Assembly: GCF_022921115.1 (NCBI RefSeq)
Contig: NZ_CP095075.1
Coordinates: 3,546,001-3,610,000, forward strand
Reading direction: 5' to 3'
DNA from: Halobacillus amylolyticus
GTDB lineage: Bacteria; Bacillota; Bacilli; Bacillales; Halobacillaceae
Length of the DNA stretch: 64,000 nt
Below the pieces are notes generated by a model, which saw nothing but the letters and a program-made list of their open reading frames with translations, ran no database searches and was not told the origin of the DNA. A program made the position numbers and the translations under genes. Of this stretch, positions 1 to 8,818 are shown in pieces; the stretch's first letter is position 1, and every line of letters starts with the position of its first letter.

Positions 1-1
1 A

Positions 2-1108
2 GGGAAAAAGGCGCTTATTATCAGCGATAAAGTGATGGACTCTCTAGATTATGTAAGTGAAGGGCGGGACTATCTTACAAAAGCCGGAGTTGAAAGTGTC
101 GTTTATTTAGGGGTTGAGTCCGAACCAACAGATACCTATGTTGATGAGGCTCTAGAATTATTTAAAAAGGAAAACTGTGATCTTGTGATTTCGCTTGGAG
201 GCGGAAGCTGTATTGATACGGCGAAGGCCATTGTTGTCCTCGCTACGAACGGTGGTTATATCGGGGATTACATGGGCGAGAAGAAAGTGGCTGAGGTCGC
301 ACCGATCCCACATATCGCCATTCCAACGACTGCCGGAACTGGCTCAGAGGCAACAGATGCGACAATCATCACGAACACTTCCAATGATGTAAAAATGATG
401 ATTAAACAACCAGCATTTATGCCGGATGCTGCAATTGTAGATCCACTGTTGACATTATCTTCACCACAGCACGTAACAGCAGCAACAGGAGTTGATGCCC
501 TTAGTCATGCAGTAGAAGGTTATATTTCTAAGCGTTCTCATCCGATGACAGATATGATAGCGCTGTCAGCAATGAAGCTGATTGTAGAAAATATCCAAGC
601 AGCATATGAGAATGGGGATAATCTTGACGCAAGGGAAGCCATGTCACTAGGGTCTTTACAGGCTGGTATTGCCTTTTCGAATTCGTCTGTATGCTTAGTG
701 CATGGGATGTCCAGACCAATTGGAGCACTATTTCACGTGCCTCACGGGTATTCGAATGCGATGCTATTGCCAGCAGTTTTAGAGTTTAGTAAAGAACACT
801 CTATTAAAAGATTGGCTGATTTAGGAAGATTTTTCTCACCAGAAGCTGAACAGTATTCCGAGAAAGAAGCTGCCGATTTAGCTGTTTCTTCTGTGAAAAA
901 TCTATGTTTACAGTTGAATATCCCCAATTTAAGTGGATGGGGTATTGATAAACAAGCATTTGAAAGCGCTACCGGAAAAATGGCTTCAGATGCATTAGCA
1001 AGTGGCAGCCCAGCAAATAATCCGAGGGTACCGACACAGTCAGAAATCGAAGAACTCTATAAAGTCTGTTATGAGTATAAGTTTTCAACAGAAAGTACAG
1101 TAAGCTAA
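2..1108 (+). CDS. Iron-containing alcohol dehydrogenase (5' end outside window)
   Basis: This is a group III Fe-dependent alcohol dehydrogenase that oxidises a primary alcohol or hydroxyacid with NAD(P). The reading frame is open from base 2, and the residues before the first GTG (GKKALIISDK) are typical of the family N-terminus, so the gene is cut by the window edge and does not start at 32. The nucleotide-binding motif GGGSCIDTAKA and the loop PTTAGTGSE are present. The metal ligands are visible in DALSHAVEGY and in the HGMSRPIGALFHVPHG segment, which carries the two later histidines. It is followed after 25 bp by a permease and then an aldehyde dehydrogenase, which suggests the alcohol product is an aldehyde acid passed to that enzyme. 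The family call is firm; the substrate is unknown. Confidence 0.93.
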   Translation, partial: GKKALIISDKVMDSLDYVSEGRDYLTKAGVESVVYLGVESEPTDTYVDEALELFKKENCDLVISLGGGSCIDTAKAIVVLATNGGYIGDYMGEKKVAEVAPIPHIAIPTTAGTGSEATDATIITNTSNDVKMMIKQPAFMPDAAIVDPLLTLSSPQHVTAATGVDALSHAVEGYISKRSHPMTDMIALSAMKLIVENIQAAYENGDNLDAREAMSLGSLQAGIAFSNSSVCLVHGMSRPIGALFHVPHGYSNAMLLPAVLEFSKEHSIKRLADLGRFFSPEAEQYSEKEAADLAVSSVKNLCLQLNIPNLSGWGIDKQAFESATGKMASDALASGSPANNPRVPTQSEIEELYKVCYEYKFSTESTVS

Positions 1109-1133
1109 AGAGGAATTAGGGGGAAGAGGTTTC

Positions 1134-2486
1134 ATGGACTTTGTGGGATTGCTTGGATTGGTTGCATCACTTGCTTTATTAATTTATCTCACGATGAAAG
1201 GGATAAATATTATCATTGCGGCCCTTATAAGCTCTGTTCTTATCGCTGTTACGGGAGGATTGAATCTGGAAACAGCGATTATGGATAGTTATATGGCAGG
1301 TTTTACTGATTATTTTGCATCTTGGTTTCTAGTCTTTTTACTAGGAGCGATTTTCGGGAAAATTATGCAGGAAACGAAATCAGCAGAAAGTATTGCACAA
1401 TGGATCAAAAAAACGTTAGGTGCAAAGCGTGCCGTATTTGCTGTTGTGGCGGCAGCTGCCATTATGACGTATGGAGGGGTTAGCCTATTCGTTGTTGGTT
1501 TCGCCGTTTATCCGATCGCCGTCTCGTTATTTCGGACAGCGAATCTGCCCCATCGGTTTATCCCAGCTGCTTTAGTGTTTGGTTCCATATCCTTTACAAT
1601 GACTGCACCCGGTTCTCCGGAAATTCAAAATATCATTCCTACCGAATATTTTGGGACAACTCCTACAGCCGGTGGATTTATCGGCGTGCTCAGCGCACTG
1701 CTTGTTATGGTTATCGGTGGATTGTGGCTAGGAAGAATGGTGAAAAAGGCAGCTGAAAATGGGGAGACGTTTGCACTCCCGACAGAGTTTTCAACAGCGA
1801 ATAGTGAATCGGCCGCAGCCCTTGAACAGGAAGAGCAGCAAGATCGCATTCCTGAAGTGGTAAAAGACGTACCCCATATTATTATTGCGATTTTACCGCT
1901 TGTTACTGTCATTACCTTATTAAACATTTTGGGGCAATATATGAACCCTACTACTGCATTGTTGATCGCATTAACGACAGGGATCTTTTTAGCATGTATA
2001 CTGATGAATAAGTTTCTGGAAGAGTTTTGGGACTCCCTTGCCACAGGTACGCAAAATGCACTCATCGCACTAGCAAATACTTGTGCTGTAGTAGGTTTTG
2101 GCAGTGTAGCTGCACAGGTGGCCGCTTTTGACAGTTTAGTAGACTCTCTTGTGAATATGCCAGGCCCACCTTTATTGGGGCTTGCGATAGGGGTTACCGT
2201 TGTTTGCGGAATTACAGGATCAGCTTCTGGCGGATTAGGAATTGCCTTGCCAATTCTGGCACCCATTTATATGAGCCAAGGCTTGGATCCTGGCGCGATG
2301 CATCGTGTTTCCGCGTTAGCATCCGGCGGTATCGATTCACTTCCGCATAATGGCTACGTTGTTACGACAGTTCGGGCTATTTGTGGAGAATCGCATAAAA
2401 GAGCCTATAAACCTATTTTTGCCGTAAGTGTCGTCGTGCCTTTATTGATCATGTTCTTAGCAGTATTCTTATATTCTATTTTTTAA
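1134..2486 (+). CDS. GntP-family permease (probable organic/hydroxy acid symporter)
   Basis: This is a 450-residue, strongly hydrophobic membrane protein with about 12 predicted transmembrane segments and a charged central loop around residues 205-245. Length and layout match the GntP gluconate/H+ symporter family. It contains a glycine-rich hairpin stretch (GITGSASGGLGIALP) and an APGSPEIQNIIP loop between helices. It lies between an Fe-alcohol dehydrogenase and a methylmalonate-semialdehyde dehydrogenase with gaps of about 25 bp, so it most likely imports the acid that these enzymes oxidise. A 213-residue open frame on the opposite strand is a shadow. The family is judged from sequence character, so a CitMHS or NhaC-like permease is a less likely alternative. 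Confidence 0.8.
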   Translation: MDFVGLLGLVASLALLIYLTMKGINIIIAALISSVLIAVTGGLNLETAIMDSYMAGFTDYFASWFLVFLLGAIFGKIMQETKSAESIAQWIKKTLGAKRAVFAVVAAAAIMTYGGVSLFVVGFAVYPIAVSLFRTANLPHRFIPAALVFGSISFTMTAPGSPEIQNIIPTEYFGTTPTAGGFIGVLSALLVMVIGGLWLGRMVKKAAENGETFALPTEFSTANSESAAALEQEEQQDRIPEVVKDVPHIIIAILPLVTVITLLNILGQYMNPTTALLIALTTGIFLACILMNKFLEEFWDSLATGTQNALIALANTCAVVGFGSVAAQVAAFDSLVDSLVNMPGPPLLGLAIGVTVVCGITGSASGGLGIALPILAPIYMSQGLDPGAMHRVSALASGGIDSLPHNGYVVTTVRAICGESHKRAYKPIFAVSVVVPLLIMFLAVFLYSIF

Positions 2487-2508
2487 TCTATTTTAGGAGG
2501 AATTTGAT

Positions 2509-3969
2509 ATGAGTCAAACAAAAGTAAAAACACTTCAAAACTACGTTGGTGGAGAATGGATCGACGCTAAATCAGACGAAACTGAAGCGGTATATAACCC
2601 TGCAACAGGCGAAATTATTGCACATGTACCTATTTCATCACAAGAGGATGTAGACCACGCTGTAAAAATAGCGGATGAAGCTTTTAAAGACTGGAAGGAA
2701 GTACCTGTTCCAAAACGTGCTCGCATTTTGTTTAAGTATCAGCAATTACTTGTCGATCACTGGGATGAGCTGGCAGAAATCGTAACCATTGAAAACGGGA
2801 AAAACTTTAAAGAGGCACAGGGTGAAGTATTACGTGGCATTGAAAATGTTGAATTTGCTTCTGGTGCTCCATCACTCATGATGGGTGAACAATTACCTTC
2901 CATTTCAAATGGCCTTGACTCAGGTGTCTACCGTTATCCAATCGGGGTTATTGGTGGAATCACACCATTTAATTTCCCAATGATGGTTCCTGCTTGGATG
3001 TTCCCAATGGCAATCGTGACAGGAAATACATTCGTACTAAAACCATCTGAACGTACGCCATTACTTGCCAATCGCCTGGCAGAATTACTTGAAGAAGCTG
3101 GCTTACCTAAAGGTGTATTTAATATCGTACACGGGGCACATGATGTGGTAAATGGCTTATTAGATCATAAAAATGTGGCGGCCATTTCTTTCGTAGGTTC
3201 GCAGCCTGTAGCTGAATACGTATACAAACGCGGTACTGAAAATCTTAAACGTGTCCAAGCACTTGCTGGAGCTAAGAACCATTCCATTGTCTTAAAAGAT
3301 GCGAACCTTGATAATGCGACAACGCAAATTCTTAATGCTGCCTTCGGTTCCGCCGGCGAACGATGCATGGCCGCTTCTGTCGTGGCCGTCGAAGACTCCG
3401 TTGCCGATGAATTCATTGAATTACTCACGGAAAAAGTAAACGAAGTGAAGATCGGAAACGGATTAGATGAAGGTGTATTTCTTGGACCAGTTATCCGTGA
3501 TAACCATAAAGAGCGTACCCTTCAGTATATTGAAACAGGGGAAAAAGAGGGCGCAAAACTTGTTCGTGATGGCCGAAACGATGAAGACGCTCAAAGAGAG
3601 GGCTATTTCGTAGGACCGACTATTTTCGACAATGTCACAACGGAAATGAAAATCTGGCAGGATGAAATCTTCGCACCTGTTCTCTCGATTGCACGAGTGA
3701 AAGATCTTGATGATGCTGTTGAACTAACCAATACGTCACGTTTTGCCAATGGTGCCTGTCTCTTTACAAATGACGGCGGAAGTGTACGTCAATTCCGTGA
3801 AACCATTGATGCAGGGATGTTAGGTGTCAACATTGGTGTACCAGCTCCTATGGCATTCTTCCCATTCTCTGGCTGGAAAGATTCCTTCTATGGTGATCTT
3901 CATGCCAATGGAAAAGACGGACTTGAATTCTATACACGTAAGAAAGTTCTTACGACTCGCTGGGTGTAA
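2509..3969 (+). CDS. mmsA: Methylmalonate-semialdehyde dehydrogenase (CoA-acylating)
   Basis: This 486-residue aldehyde dehydrogenase matches the CoA-acylating MMSDH subfamily, which converts methylmalonate or malonate semialdehyde to propionyl-CoA or acetyl-CoA with NAD and CoA. The nucleophile is Cys286 in GERCMA. The usual general-base glutamate motif is replaced by AGAKNH, a hallmark of this subfamily. The C-terminal signature [20 protein letters not shown] is intact. It starts at ATG 2509 behind AGGAGG. It is the last gene of the operon before a clear terminator. With the upstream alcohol dehydrogenase and permease it suggests use of 3-hydroxypropionate, 3-hydroxyisobutyrate or a similar hydroxyacid; that is inference. 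In valine or inositol pathways this gene has other neighbours, and none are seen here. Confidence 0.93.
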   Translation: MSQTKVKTLQNYVGGEWIDAKSDETEAVYNPATGEIIAHVPISSQEDVDHAVKIADEAFKDWKEVPVPKRARILFKYQQLLVDHWDELAEIVTIENGKNFKEAQGEVLRGIENVEFASGAPSLMMGEQLPSISNGLDSGVYRYPIGVIGGITPFNFPMMVPAWMFPMAIVTGNTFVLKPSERTPLLANRLAELLEEAGLPKGVFNIVHGAHDVVNGLLDHKNVAAISFVGSQPVAEYVYKRGTENLKRVQALAGAKNHSIVLKDANLDNATTQILNAAFGSAGERCMAASVVAVEDSVADEFIELLTEKVNEVKIGNGLDEGVFLGPVIRDNHKERTLQYIETGEKEGAKLVRDGRNDEDAQREGYFVGPTIFDNVTTEMKIWQDEIFAPVLSIARVKDLDDAVELTNTSRFANGACLFTNDGGSVRQFRETIDAGMLGVNIGVPAPMAFFPFSGWKDSFYGDLHANGKDGLEFYTRKKVLTTRWV

Positions 3970-3981
3970 GGGAGAAACTTA

Positions 3982-4022
3982 GAGACGGATTCCGTGCTTA
4001 TTGTACGGGCCGTCTCTTTTTT
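3982..4022 (+). terminator. Intrinsic terminator of the mmsA operon
   Basis: The arms GAGACGG (3982-3988) and CCGTCTC (4010-4016) form a perfect 7-bp stem with an additional CCGT/ACGG pairing inside, followed by six T residues. It lies 12 bp after the mmsA stop codon. Confidence 0.9.
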
Positions 4023-4155
4023 AGAAAAGGGATGTTGTAACCACGAACCGAGCAGTTACTGAGAAACCTTGAATAGAGTCATTCCCCGGAAGAAGTACTT
4101 AGTCAAACTTGAACGTTAACAGGGGGTGATTCGCCCTATGGGCAGCGATTTGGTG

Positions 4156-4206
4156 AATAGAAATAGCCACCTTTTTCATTCAAATAAACAGGTGGCTATT
4201 TCTATT
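4156..4206. repeat. 17-bp perfect inverted repeat, possible terminator
   Basis: A perfect 17-bp inverted repeat spans 4156-4172 and 4190-4206 with a 17-nt loop; its core is AATAGCCACCT/AGGTGGCTATT. There is no clean T-run on either strand, although the right arm itself is U-rich. It could end minus-strand transcription from the germination operon or belong to the 4023-4295 gap, in which no other gene was recognised. Confidence 0.5.
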
Positions 4207-4295
4207 TCTGCATTAAGGATTAAACAATAATGCTTCATAATCAGCATAAAATTTTGTTTTGAAACAGATGATAATTAAAAATGCGGGTGGTTGGC

Positions 4296-4517
4296 ATGAA
4301 AATCATTTTAATCTTTCTATTTGTGTTTATCGGAATGACATCGCTTCATTATGGAATGGATGTGTTAATGGGGGTTGACCGAAGTATAGCTATGACCAAT
4401 ATCTATAATCCTTTTTGGGTAATGACACCCTTTGGCTACTTGCTTATAACTGTACTACTCTTAAGTTTGGTAGTCAGCCCGATCATTTCTTTTATCAGAA
4501 AGAAGTTCAAAGATTAA
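4296..4517 (+). CDS. Small two-TM membrane protein, candidate germinant-receptor D subunit
   Basis: This 73-residue protein has two hydrophobic segments, at about residues 2-20 and 43-63, and a basic C-terminus ending RKKFKD. The start at ATG 4296 is chosen because GGGTGG precedes it; the in-frame ATG at 4281 has no ribosome binding site. Its stop codon overlaps the end of the convergent germinant permease gene by 4 bp. Small two-TM D proteins are known next to or within gerA-family operons of Bacillus spores, sometimes convergent, and modulate the receptor. Size, topology and position fit that group, but no residue motif proves it, so it may be an unrelated membrane peptide. Confidence 0.6.
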   Translation: MKIILIFLFVFIGMTSLHYGMDVLMGVDRSIAMTNIYNPFWVMTPFGYLLITVLLLSLVVSPIISFIRKKFKD

Positions 4518-5608
4518 CGGGACCTAAAACTCTTTCGGATCAATGCAATGACGAGTAAAAGTAACGGGACCCCCATTTGTAAGGGGAGACTAATATAATA
4601 GGTGGTGACCTTAAGTCCTTCTTTAATGTGACCAGCGTAATTATTGGCCACCATCATTGATGAAAGTAAAATGATAATACTGAAGGGTAGAACTAACCTG
4701 GTATATGTGGAGACACGGAACAGTTCCGTAGCACTTATTAACGCAGCGTAAAAGAAAACGGCGATCTTAAAAAAACCACCAATGATGAGTGTCAGTACGA
4801 CAACGACATCTAAACGTTGAAAGAATCCGGTCATATTAACCAGTCCGATGGCAGAGAGCAAAGGAAAGGTGGAACGGGTGGCTACATAAACACCGAGAAC
4901 AGCAACCTCCATGGCGACAACCCAGATTAAAAGGATACCGCTGAAACTCATAGCTGACCAACCCACCCTGAGTCCTAGTTTGGGGCGGTTTAAATAAGGA
5001 AATAATACAGTGAACGCGATCATTTCTCCAAAAGGAAACGTGTAGGTAATTGGCAAAGTTGTTAATATTGGTTTCCAACCATTTTCCAATACGGGAAGAA
5101 GATCATTGACCTTGATCATGCCGGATACCAATACCATAATTGTGCCAACGACCCCTACGGCCATTAAGACAAAGAAGAAAATTTCGCCCGTTCTTGCCAA
5201 CACTTCGATTCCGTGCCAGAGTACAAAGGCCACAGACAGAATCATTATGGCATTGATTACAAACATGGGTGTATAAACGTAAGTGGAGGCAGTCAACAAT
5301 TCACCAAAATCGCGCAGGTCTCTTCCCGCAATATATAGAAAGTAAAAAAGGTATACGATCCCGACCAGCCCGCCTAGATATTTTCCGAGTATTTTCTTTG
5401 CATATTCCGTTAAGGGCAGATCGGGATAGAGACGGTAAAGCGCATAGTAGGCAAGAAAAAGAGTCATGCCCACGATTAAACCGAGCAGAACGGCTAGCCA
5501 GGCATCCTTTTCGGCGCCCAGTCCAGGCCCGATCACAATGGCAGTGCCAAGTTCAAATAAAAACATTAATATAAACAATTGGCCTCCGCTGATTTTAACC
5601 TTTTCCAT
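4514..5608 (-). CDS. Spore germination receptor B subunit (GerAB/GerKB-like permease)
   Basis: This 364-residue integral membrane protein has about ten hydrophobic helices and starts MEKVKISGGQLFILMFLFE, the typical opening of the GerAB/ArcD/ProY endospore germination permeases. These subunits belong to the APC superfamily and bind the nutrient germinant in the spore inner membrane. It is the third gene of a minus-strand A-C-B operon, 17 bp after the C subunit, and has normal length. The A-C-B order resembles the GerK receptor more than GerA. The ligand cannot be read from the sequence. Sigma-G control in the forespore is expected for the family, but no convincing sigma-G promoter was found upstream of the operon. 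Confidence 0.94.
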   Translation of the reverse strand: MEKVKISGGQLFILMFLFELGTAIVIGPGLGAEKDAWLAVLLGLIVGMTLFLAYYALYRLYPDLPLTEYAKKILGKYLGGLVGIVYLFYFLYIAGRDLRDFGELLTASTYVYTPMFVINAIMILSVAFVLWHGIEVLARTGEIFFFVLMAVGVVGTIMVLVSGMIKVNDLLPVLENGWKPILTTLPITYTFPFGEMIAFTVLFPYLNRPKLGLRVGWSAMSFSGILLIWVVAMEVAVLGVYVATRSTFPLLSAIGLVNMTGFFQRLDVVVVLTLIIGGFFKIAVFFYAALISATELFRVSTYTRLVLPFSIIILLSSMMVANNYAGHIKEGLKVTTYYISLPLQMGVPLLLLVIALIRKSFRSR

Positions 5609-5625
5609 GCCTGCACCTCCCTTTG

Positions 5626-6834
5626 TTACTTTTTCTGTAAGATTAATGGTTGCTTCCGGAGCCCTATGCCACGGATGAAAAATTTAACGTTTACTTGGAC
5701 CTCCATGTCAGCAAATGTTTCGTCCCATTGTTTCGCCATTTCTTTCCATGCCTTGGGATTAGCGCGATTGATTGCTTCGCCAAAACCAAAGATATCGTTT
5801 TTCTGTTCTTGGGCGGTCTTCACTGCTGTGGTTACTTCTTGTTTAATTTCTGATTCGAATGTGTTATTAAGTTGGAAGATCTGTTTAGGCTGGGTGAGGT
5901 CAATCGGACATGTGATCTCTTCCAGGTGGCCTTCACCGCGAATCGATATGGTCATCTTAGGTTTGCCATGCGCAACGGATACCTTTAATTCTGTACTAGA
6001 ACGAAGGACTTCAACTGCCATGGTGCTTTTGTTTTCCTTACATTTTGATGACAATACTGTTTTTTTAATTTTATTTTGAATCCATGCAACACCACGGGCT
6101 TCCTTATCTTCTAGCCAGCCCTTCAGTTTTCCATCTTTGAAGAGAGCTAATCCGCTAACCTTAACAAGGGTGGTCGGTACTGCTCGTTTAGTGTTTGCTG
6201 ATGTCTGTCCTTCAGTTAAATTTCCAGCGATAGAAATCCCACCTAATGAAAGTCCCTTGCTTTTACTAGAGATGGTTTGAACCACATCATTGATGTTCCG
6301 CTGAGGTGTTTCTCCCCATACTTTTTCTGTTTTTTGCACAGTCTCCTGAATCTTCATGGCGGGTATCCTTTCCAACGGAGTAAGTACACTTAAAATCGGA
6401 AGGGCCTGTCCCTCCTTTGCTACGAGCACGAGGGCTGTCGAGCGAAAATCGTAATATCTTTCGGTGAAATCCAAAATCTTGGGGAGGCCGCCTTCCGTTG
6501 CTAAATCCTCGCCGATGACAAGGACCACAGTGTGCGAAAAACTAAGTAGACGCGGCACCTTTTTTGATATTTTCCGTACAGTTTCAAATATGGTACTCCC
6601 TGTTTCACTATAGGTAGTAACGGCTGTGCCTTGGCCTTGTCCCCTTTTTCCACCGGCTACTTGCCCTGGATTCACAATCTGGAATGAAACACGGTATAAA
6701 TTGTCCTCCTCCATCTTATCGATCCCCATTCCCATCACCAATGCAATGTCTCCTGATTCCCGATGATCCCAACAGCCTGTTAACAGAACCAGCCCCGACA
6801 AAAGGCATAACAGCAAAAACATATGTTTTATCAT
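5626..6834 (-). CDS. Spore germination receptor C subunit, lipoprotein (Ger(x)C family)
   Basis: This 402-residue protein begins with a lipoprotein signal and lipobox LTGC, so Cys21 should be lipidated, followed by WDHRE, the characteristic W-D-x-R-E motif of GerAC proteins. The body shows the family's internal signatures such as GMGIDK near the N-terminus and the C-terminal domain ending in a FIRGIG segment. The protein sits on the outer face of the spore inner membrane as part of the germinant receptor. It lies between the A and B subunit genes with short gaps (23 and 17 bp). Length is normal for the family and there are no visible lesions. Confidence 0.94.
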   Translation of the reverse strand: MIKHMFLLLCLLSGLVLLTGCWDHRESGDIALVMGMGIDKMEEDNLYRVSFQIVNPGQVAGGKRGQGQGTAVTTYSETGSTIFETVRKISKKVPRLLSFSHTVVLVIGEDLATEGGLPKILDFTERYYDFRSTALVLVAKEGQALPILSVLTPLERIPAMKIQETVQKTEKVWGETPQRNINDVVQTISSKSKGLSLGGISIAGNLTEGQTSANTKRAVPTTLVKVSGLALFKDGKLKGWLEDKEARGVAWIQNKIKKTVLSSKCKENKSTMAVEVLRSSTELKVSVAHGKPKMTISIRGEGHLEEITCPIDLTQPKQIFQLNNTFESEIKQEVTTAVKTAQEQKNDIFGFGEAINRANPKAWKEMAKQWDETFADMEVQVNVKFFIRGIGLRKQPLILQKK

Positions 6835-6857
6835 CTCATCACCACTTAATTCCTTTC

Positions 6858-8435
6858 CTAAGCAGAGTTGTTTGTATCCGGCGGAGTTGGTTTTTGCCCT
6901 TTATCTTGCCGTTTGAGATTCTGTTGGTTGATCAGTTTTGGCCTGAGAAGTAAGGACCATAACGGCTGGCGTACAAGGGTATCCTTAATATCCGACCAAA
7001 CAAACGGAGCAAAAGGACTTAAATAAGGGATCCCGAATGAGCGTAAACTGCTCAAATGCGCTATGAGAATAAACAAGGCCATGGCCACCCCATACAGACC
7101 AAAGCTTCCTGCTATAATCATCATTAAAAAGCGTAGTAGTCGCGCTGGAACCCCAATCGTGTAAGAAGGGAAGGCAAAGCTTGCGATCCCTGTCAGCGAG
7201 ACAACAATCACTGTCGCGGCAGAAACCAGTCCAGCTTGCACAGCGGCTTGACCAAGTACAAGTCCACCAACAATGGAAACAGCCTGCCCCACGGCACGCG
7301 GCATACGAACCCCAGCTTCACGTAAAATCTCGAAGGTGATCTCCATCAGCATGACCTCGACAAAAAGTGGAAAGGGTACGCCTTCATTTTGCGCAGCCAA
7401 GCTGATTAGTAGAAGTGTGGGAATCATTTGCGGATGAAAAGTGGTTAAGGCAATATAAAGTGCTGGCGTGAGTAAGGTAATAATATAGGTTGATAGTCTT
7501 AACAAACGTAAAAATGAGCCAATAAAAAAATGTTGATAATAATCGGCAGGAGATTGAAAAAACTGAATAAATAAAGCTGGTATAACTAACACAAAAGGCG
7601 TGCCATCTACTAAGATAGCTATTCTGCCCTCAAGTAAATTCCCTACAATAGCATCTGGACGTTCAGTATTATAGATAGTTGGGAATGGCGAGTATGGGTG
7701 GTCTTGGATAAGCTGTTCAATATAACCAGATTCTAGAATGCCGTCGATATCAATATTATCCAAACGTCTTTTTGCCTCTTTAAGAACCTTCTCATTAGCA
7801 ACACCCTTTATGTACATAAGAGCAACATCCGTTTGGGTAGTACTTCCGATTTGCCTCGTTTCAAGCCATAAATTTGGGGTTTTGATTCGGCGGCGAATCA
7901 GGGCTGCATTTGTCCCAATCGATTCAGTAAATGCTTCTTTTGGTCCGCGAATGACGAGTTGGGAAGTAGGTTCTGATACCTGTCGAGTTTCTCCGCCTTT
8001 TGTATTGCCAGTTAGTATCTCCGCACAACCATCAATCAAAATAGCCGTATGTCCCGATAAAATTGCCAGAATTAATGTGTTCCATTCTTGAATGACTTTA
8101 ACTTCCCCAACCGAGATGGCATGGGTATTAATAAATTCAAAAACATTTTCCTGATTGACTTCTCCCTCTTCGGAAGATTCAACCTTTATCGACTCCAATA
8201 CAAATTCATTAACGATCTTTTCATCCACTAAACCACCCATGTAGATTGCCGCTGCATTTAGGCAAAGGTCATCACCTATCGAGAATTCGCGAATGACTAA
8301 ATCACTGCTATTGCCGAGTTCCATTTTGATTTTTTTAAGATTATTCACTAACTCATTGTCAAAGTGATCTTTCTCTGTACCGGTGTTATTATTTTTATCT
8401 AAATTATTGTTATCACGCTTTCCTTCTGAGGTCAT
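6858..8435 (-). CDS. Spore germination receptor A subunit (GerAA/GerKA-like)
   Basis: This 525-residue protein has a hydrophilic N-terminal region of about 280 residues rich in charged and Asn residues, then a membrane domain of several helices containing LVDGTPFVLVIPALFIQFFQ and PFPLFVEVMLMEITFEILREAG, both diagnostic of GerA A subunits. The C-terminus ends with a short hydrophilic tail that includes PYLSPFAPF. It is the first gene of the A-C-B operon. The start is the ATG at 8435 behind GGGAGAAG. The N-terminus is unusually Asn/Asp-rich. The A subunit forms an oligomeric channel that releases ions when germinant binds; this is known for the family, not shown here. Confidence 0.94.
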   Translation of the reverse strand: MTSEGKRDNNNLDKNNNTGTEKDHFDNELVNNLKKIKMELGNSSDLVIREFSIGDDLCLNAAAIYMGGLVDEKIVNEFVLESIKVESSEEGEVNQENVFEFINTHAISVGEVKVIQEWNTLILAILSGHTAILIDGCAEILTGNTKGGETRQVSEPTSQLVIRGPKEAFTESIGTNAALIRRRIKTPNLWLETRQIGSTTQTDVALMYIKGVANEKVLKEAKRRLDNIDIDGILESGYIEQLIQDHPYSPFPTIYNTERPDAIVGNLLEGRIAILVDGTPFVLVIPALFIQFFQSPADYYQHFFIGSFLRLLRLSTYIITLLTPALYIALTTFHPQMIPTLLLISLAAQNEGVPFPLFVEVMLMEITFEILREAGVRMPRAVGQAVSIVGGLVLGQAAVQAGLVSAATVIVVSLTGIASFAFPSYTIGVPARLLRFLMMIIAGSFGLYGVAMALFILIAHLSSLRSFGIPYLSPFAPFVWSDIKDTLVRQPLWSLLLRPKLINQQNLKRQDKGQKPTPPDTNNSA

Positions 8436-8693
8436 TGAATCTTCTCCCGTTCTAGTACTATGAACTCATTATTGACAGAGAGGGGAGTGCTTTAAACATA
8501 TTAGATATTTATTGGTGTTATTAGCACATTTGTAAGTCTTCACTACCATAATTTATCTCCGAAATTGTTTTAATTCGTGAACAATTTTTGGAAAAGAAAA
8601 GCAACCTGGAATCCTTATGTTTACTTGAAACCCTCAGTGGATAAACATGAAGTGAACCATTTGTGTAATTACCATAAAACCATGTAGGAAAGT

Positions 8694-8739
8694 TTGTGGT
8701 TGGAGCACGTTGTCTCCACCCTGGGATAATCGTTATAAT
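8694..8739 (+). promoter_or_regulatory. Sigma-A promoter with overlapping dyad, proline operon
   Basis: TTGTCT (8710-8715) and TATAAT (8734-8739) are separated by 18 bp. A dyad TGGAG/CTCCA (8701-8705, 8714-8718) overlaps the -35 box, and a TTGTGG half-site lies just upstream at 8694-8699. Arms like these would suit an activator or repressor of the proline genes, for instance the PucR-type regulator at 11833. The rest of the 8436-8818 gap holds no recognisable gene. Confidence 0.6.
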
Positions 8740-8818
8740 TTTCTTAACAGATGAAATTCAATACATTCCATCTGAAAACCACATGGTTACAGTTAATAGA
8801 TGAAGATAAAGGAGTGTG

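Noticed and set aside
1625..2266. 213-residue minus-strand ORF opposite the GntP permease
   Set aside because: It overlaps a well-supported membrane protein gene. It has low-complexity composition and no ribosome site.
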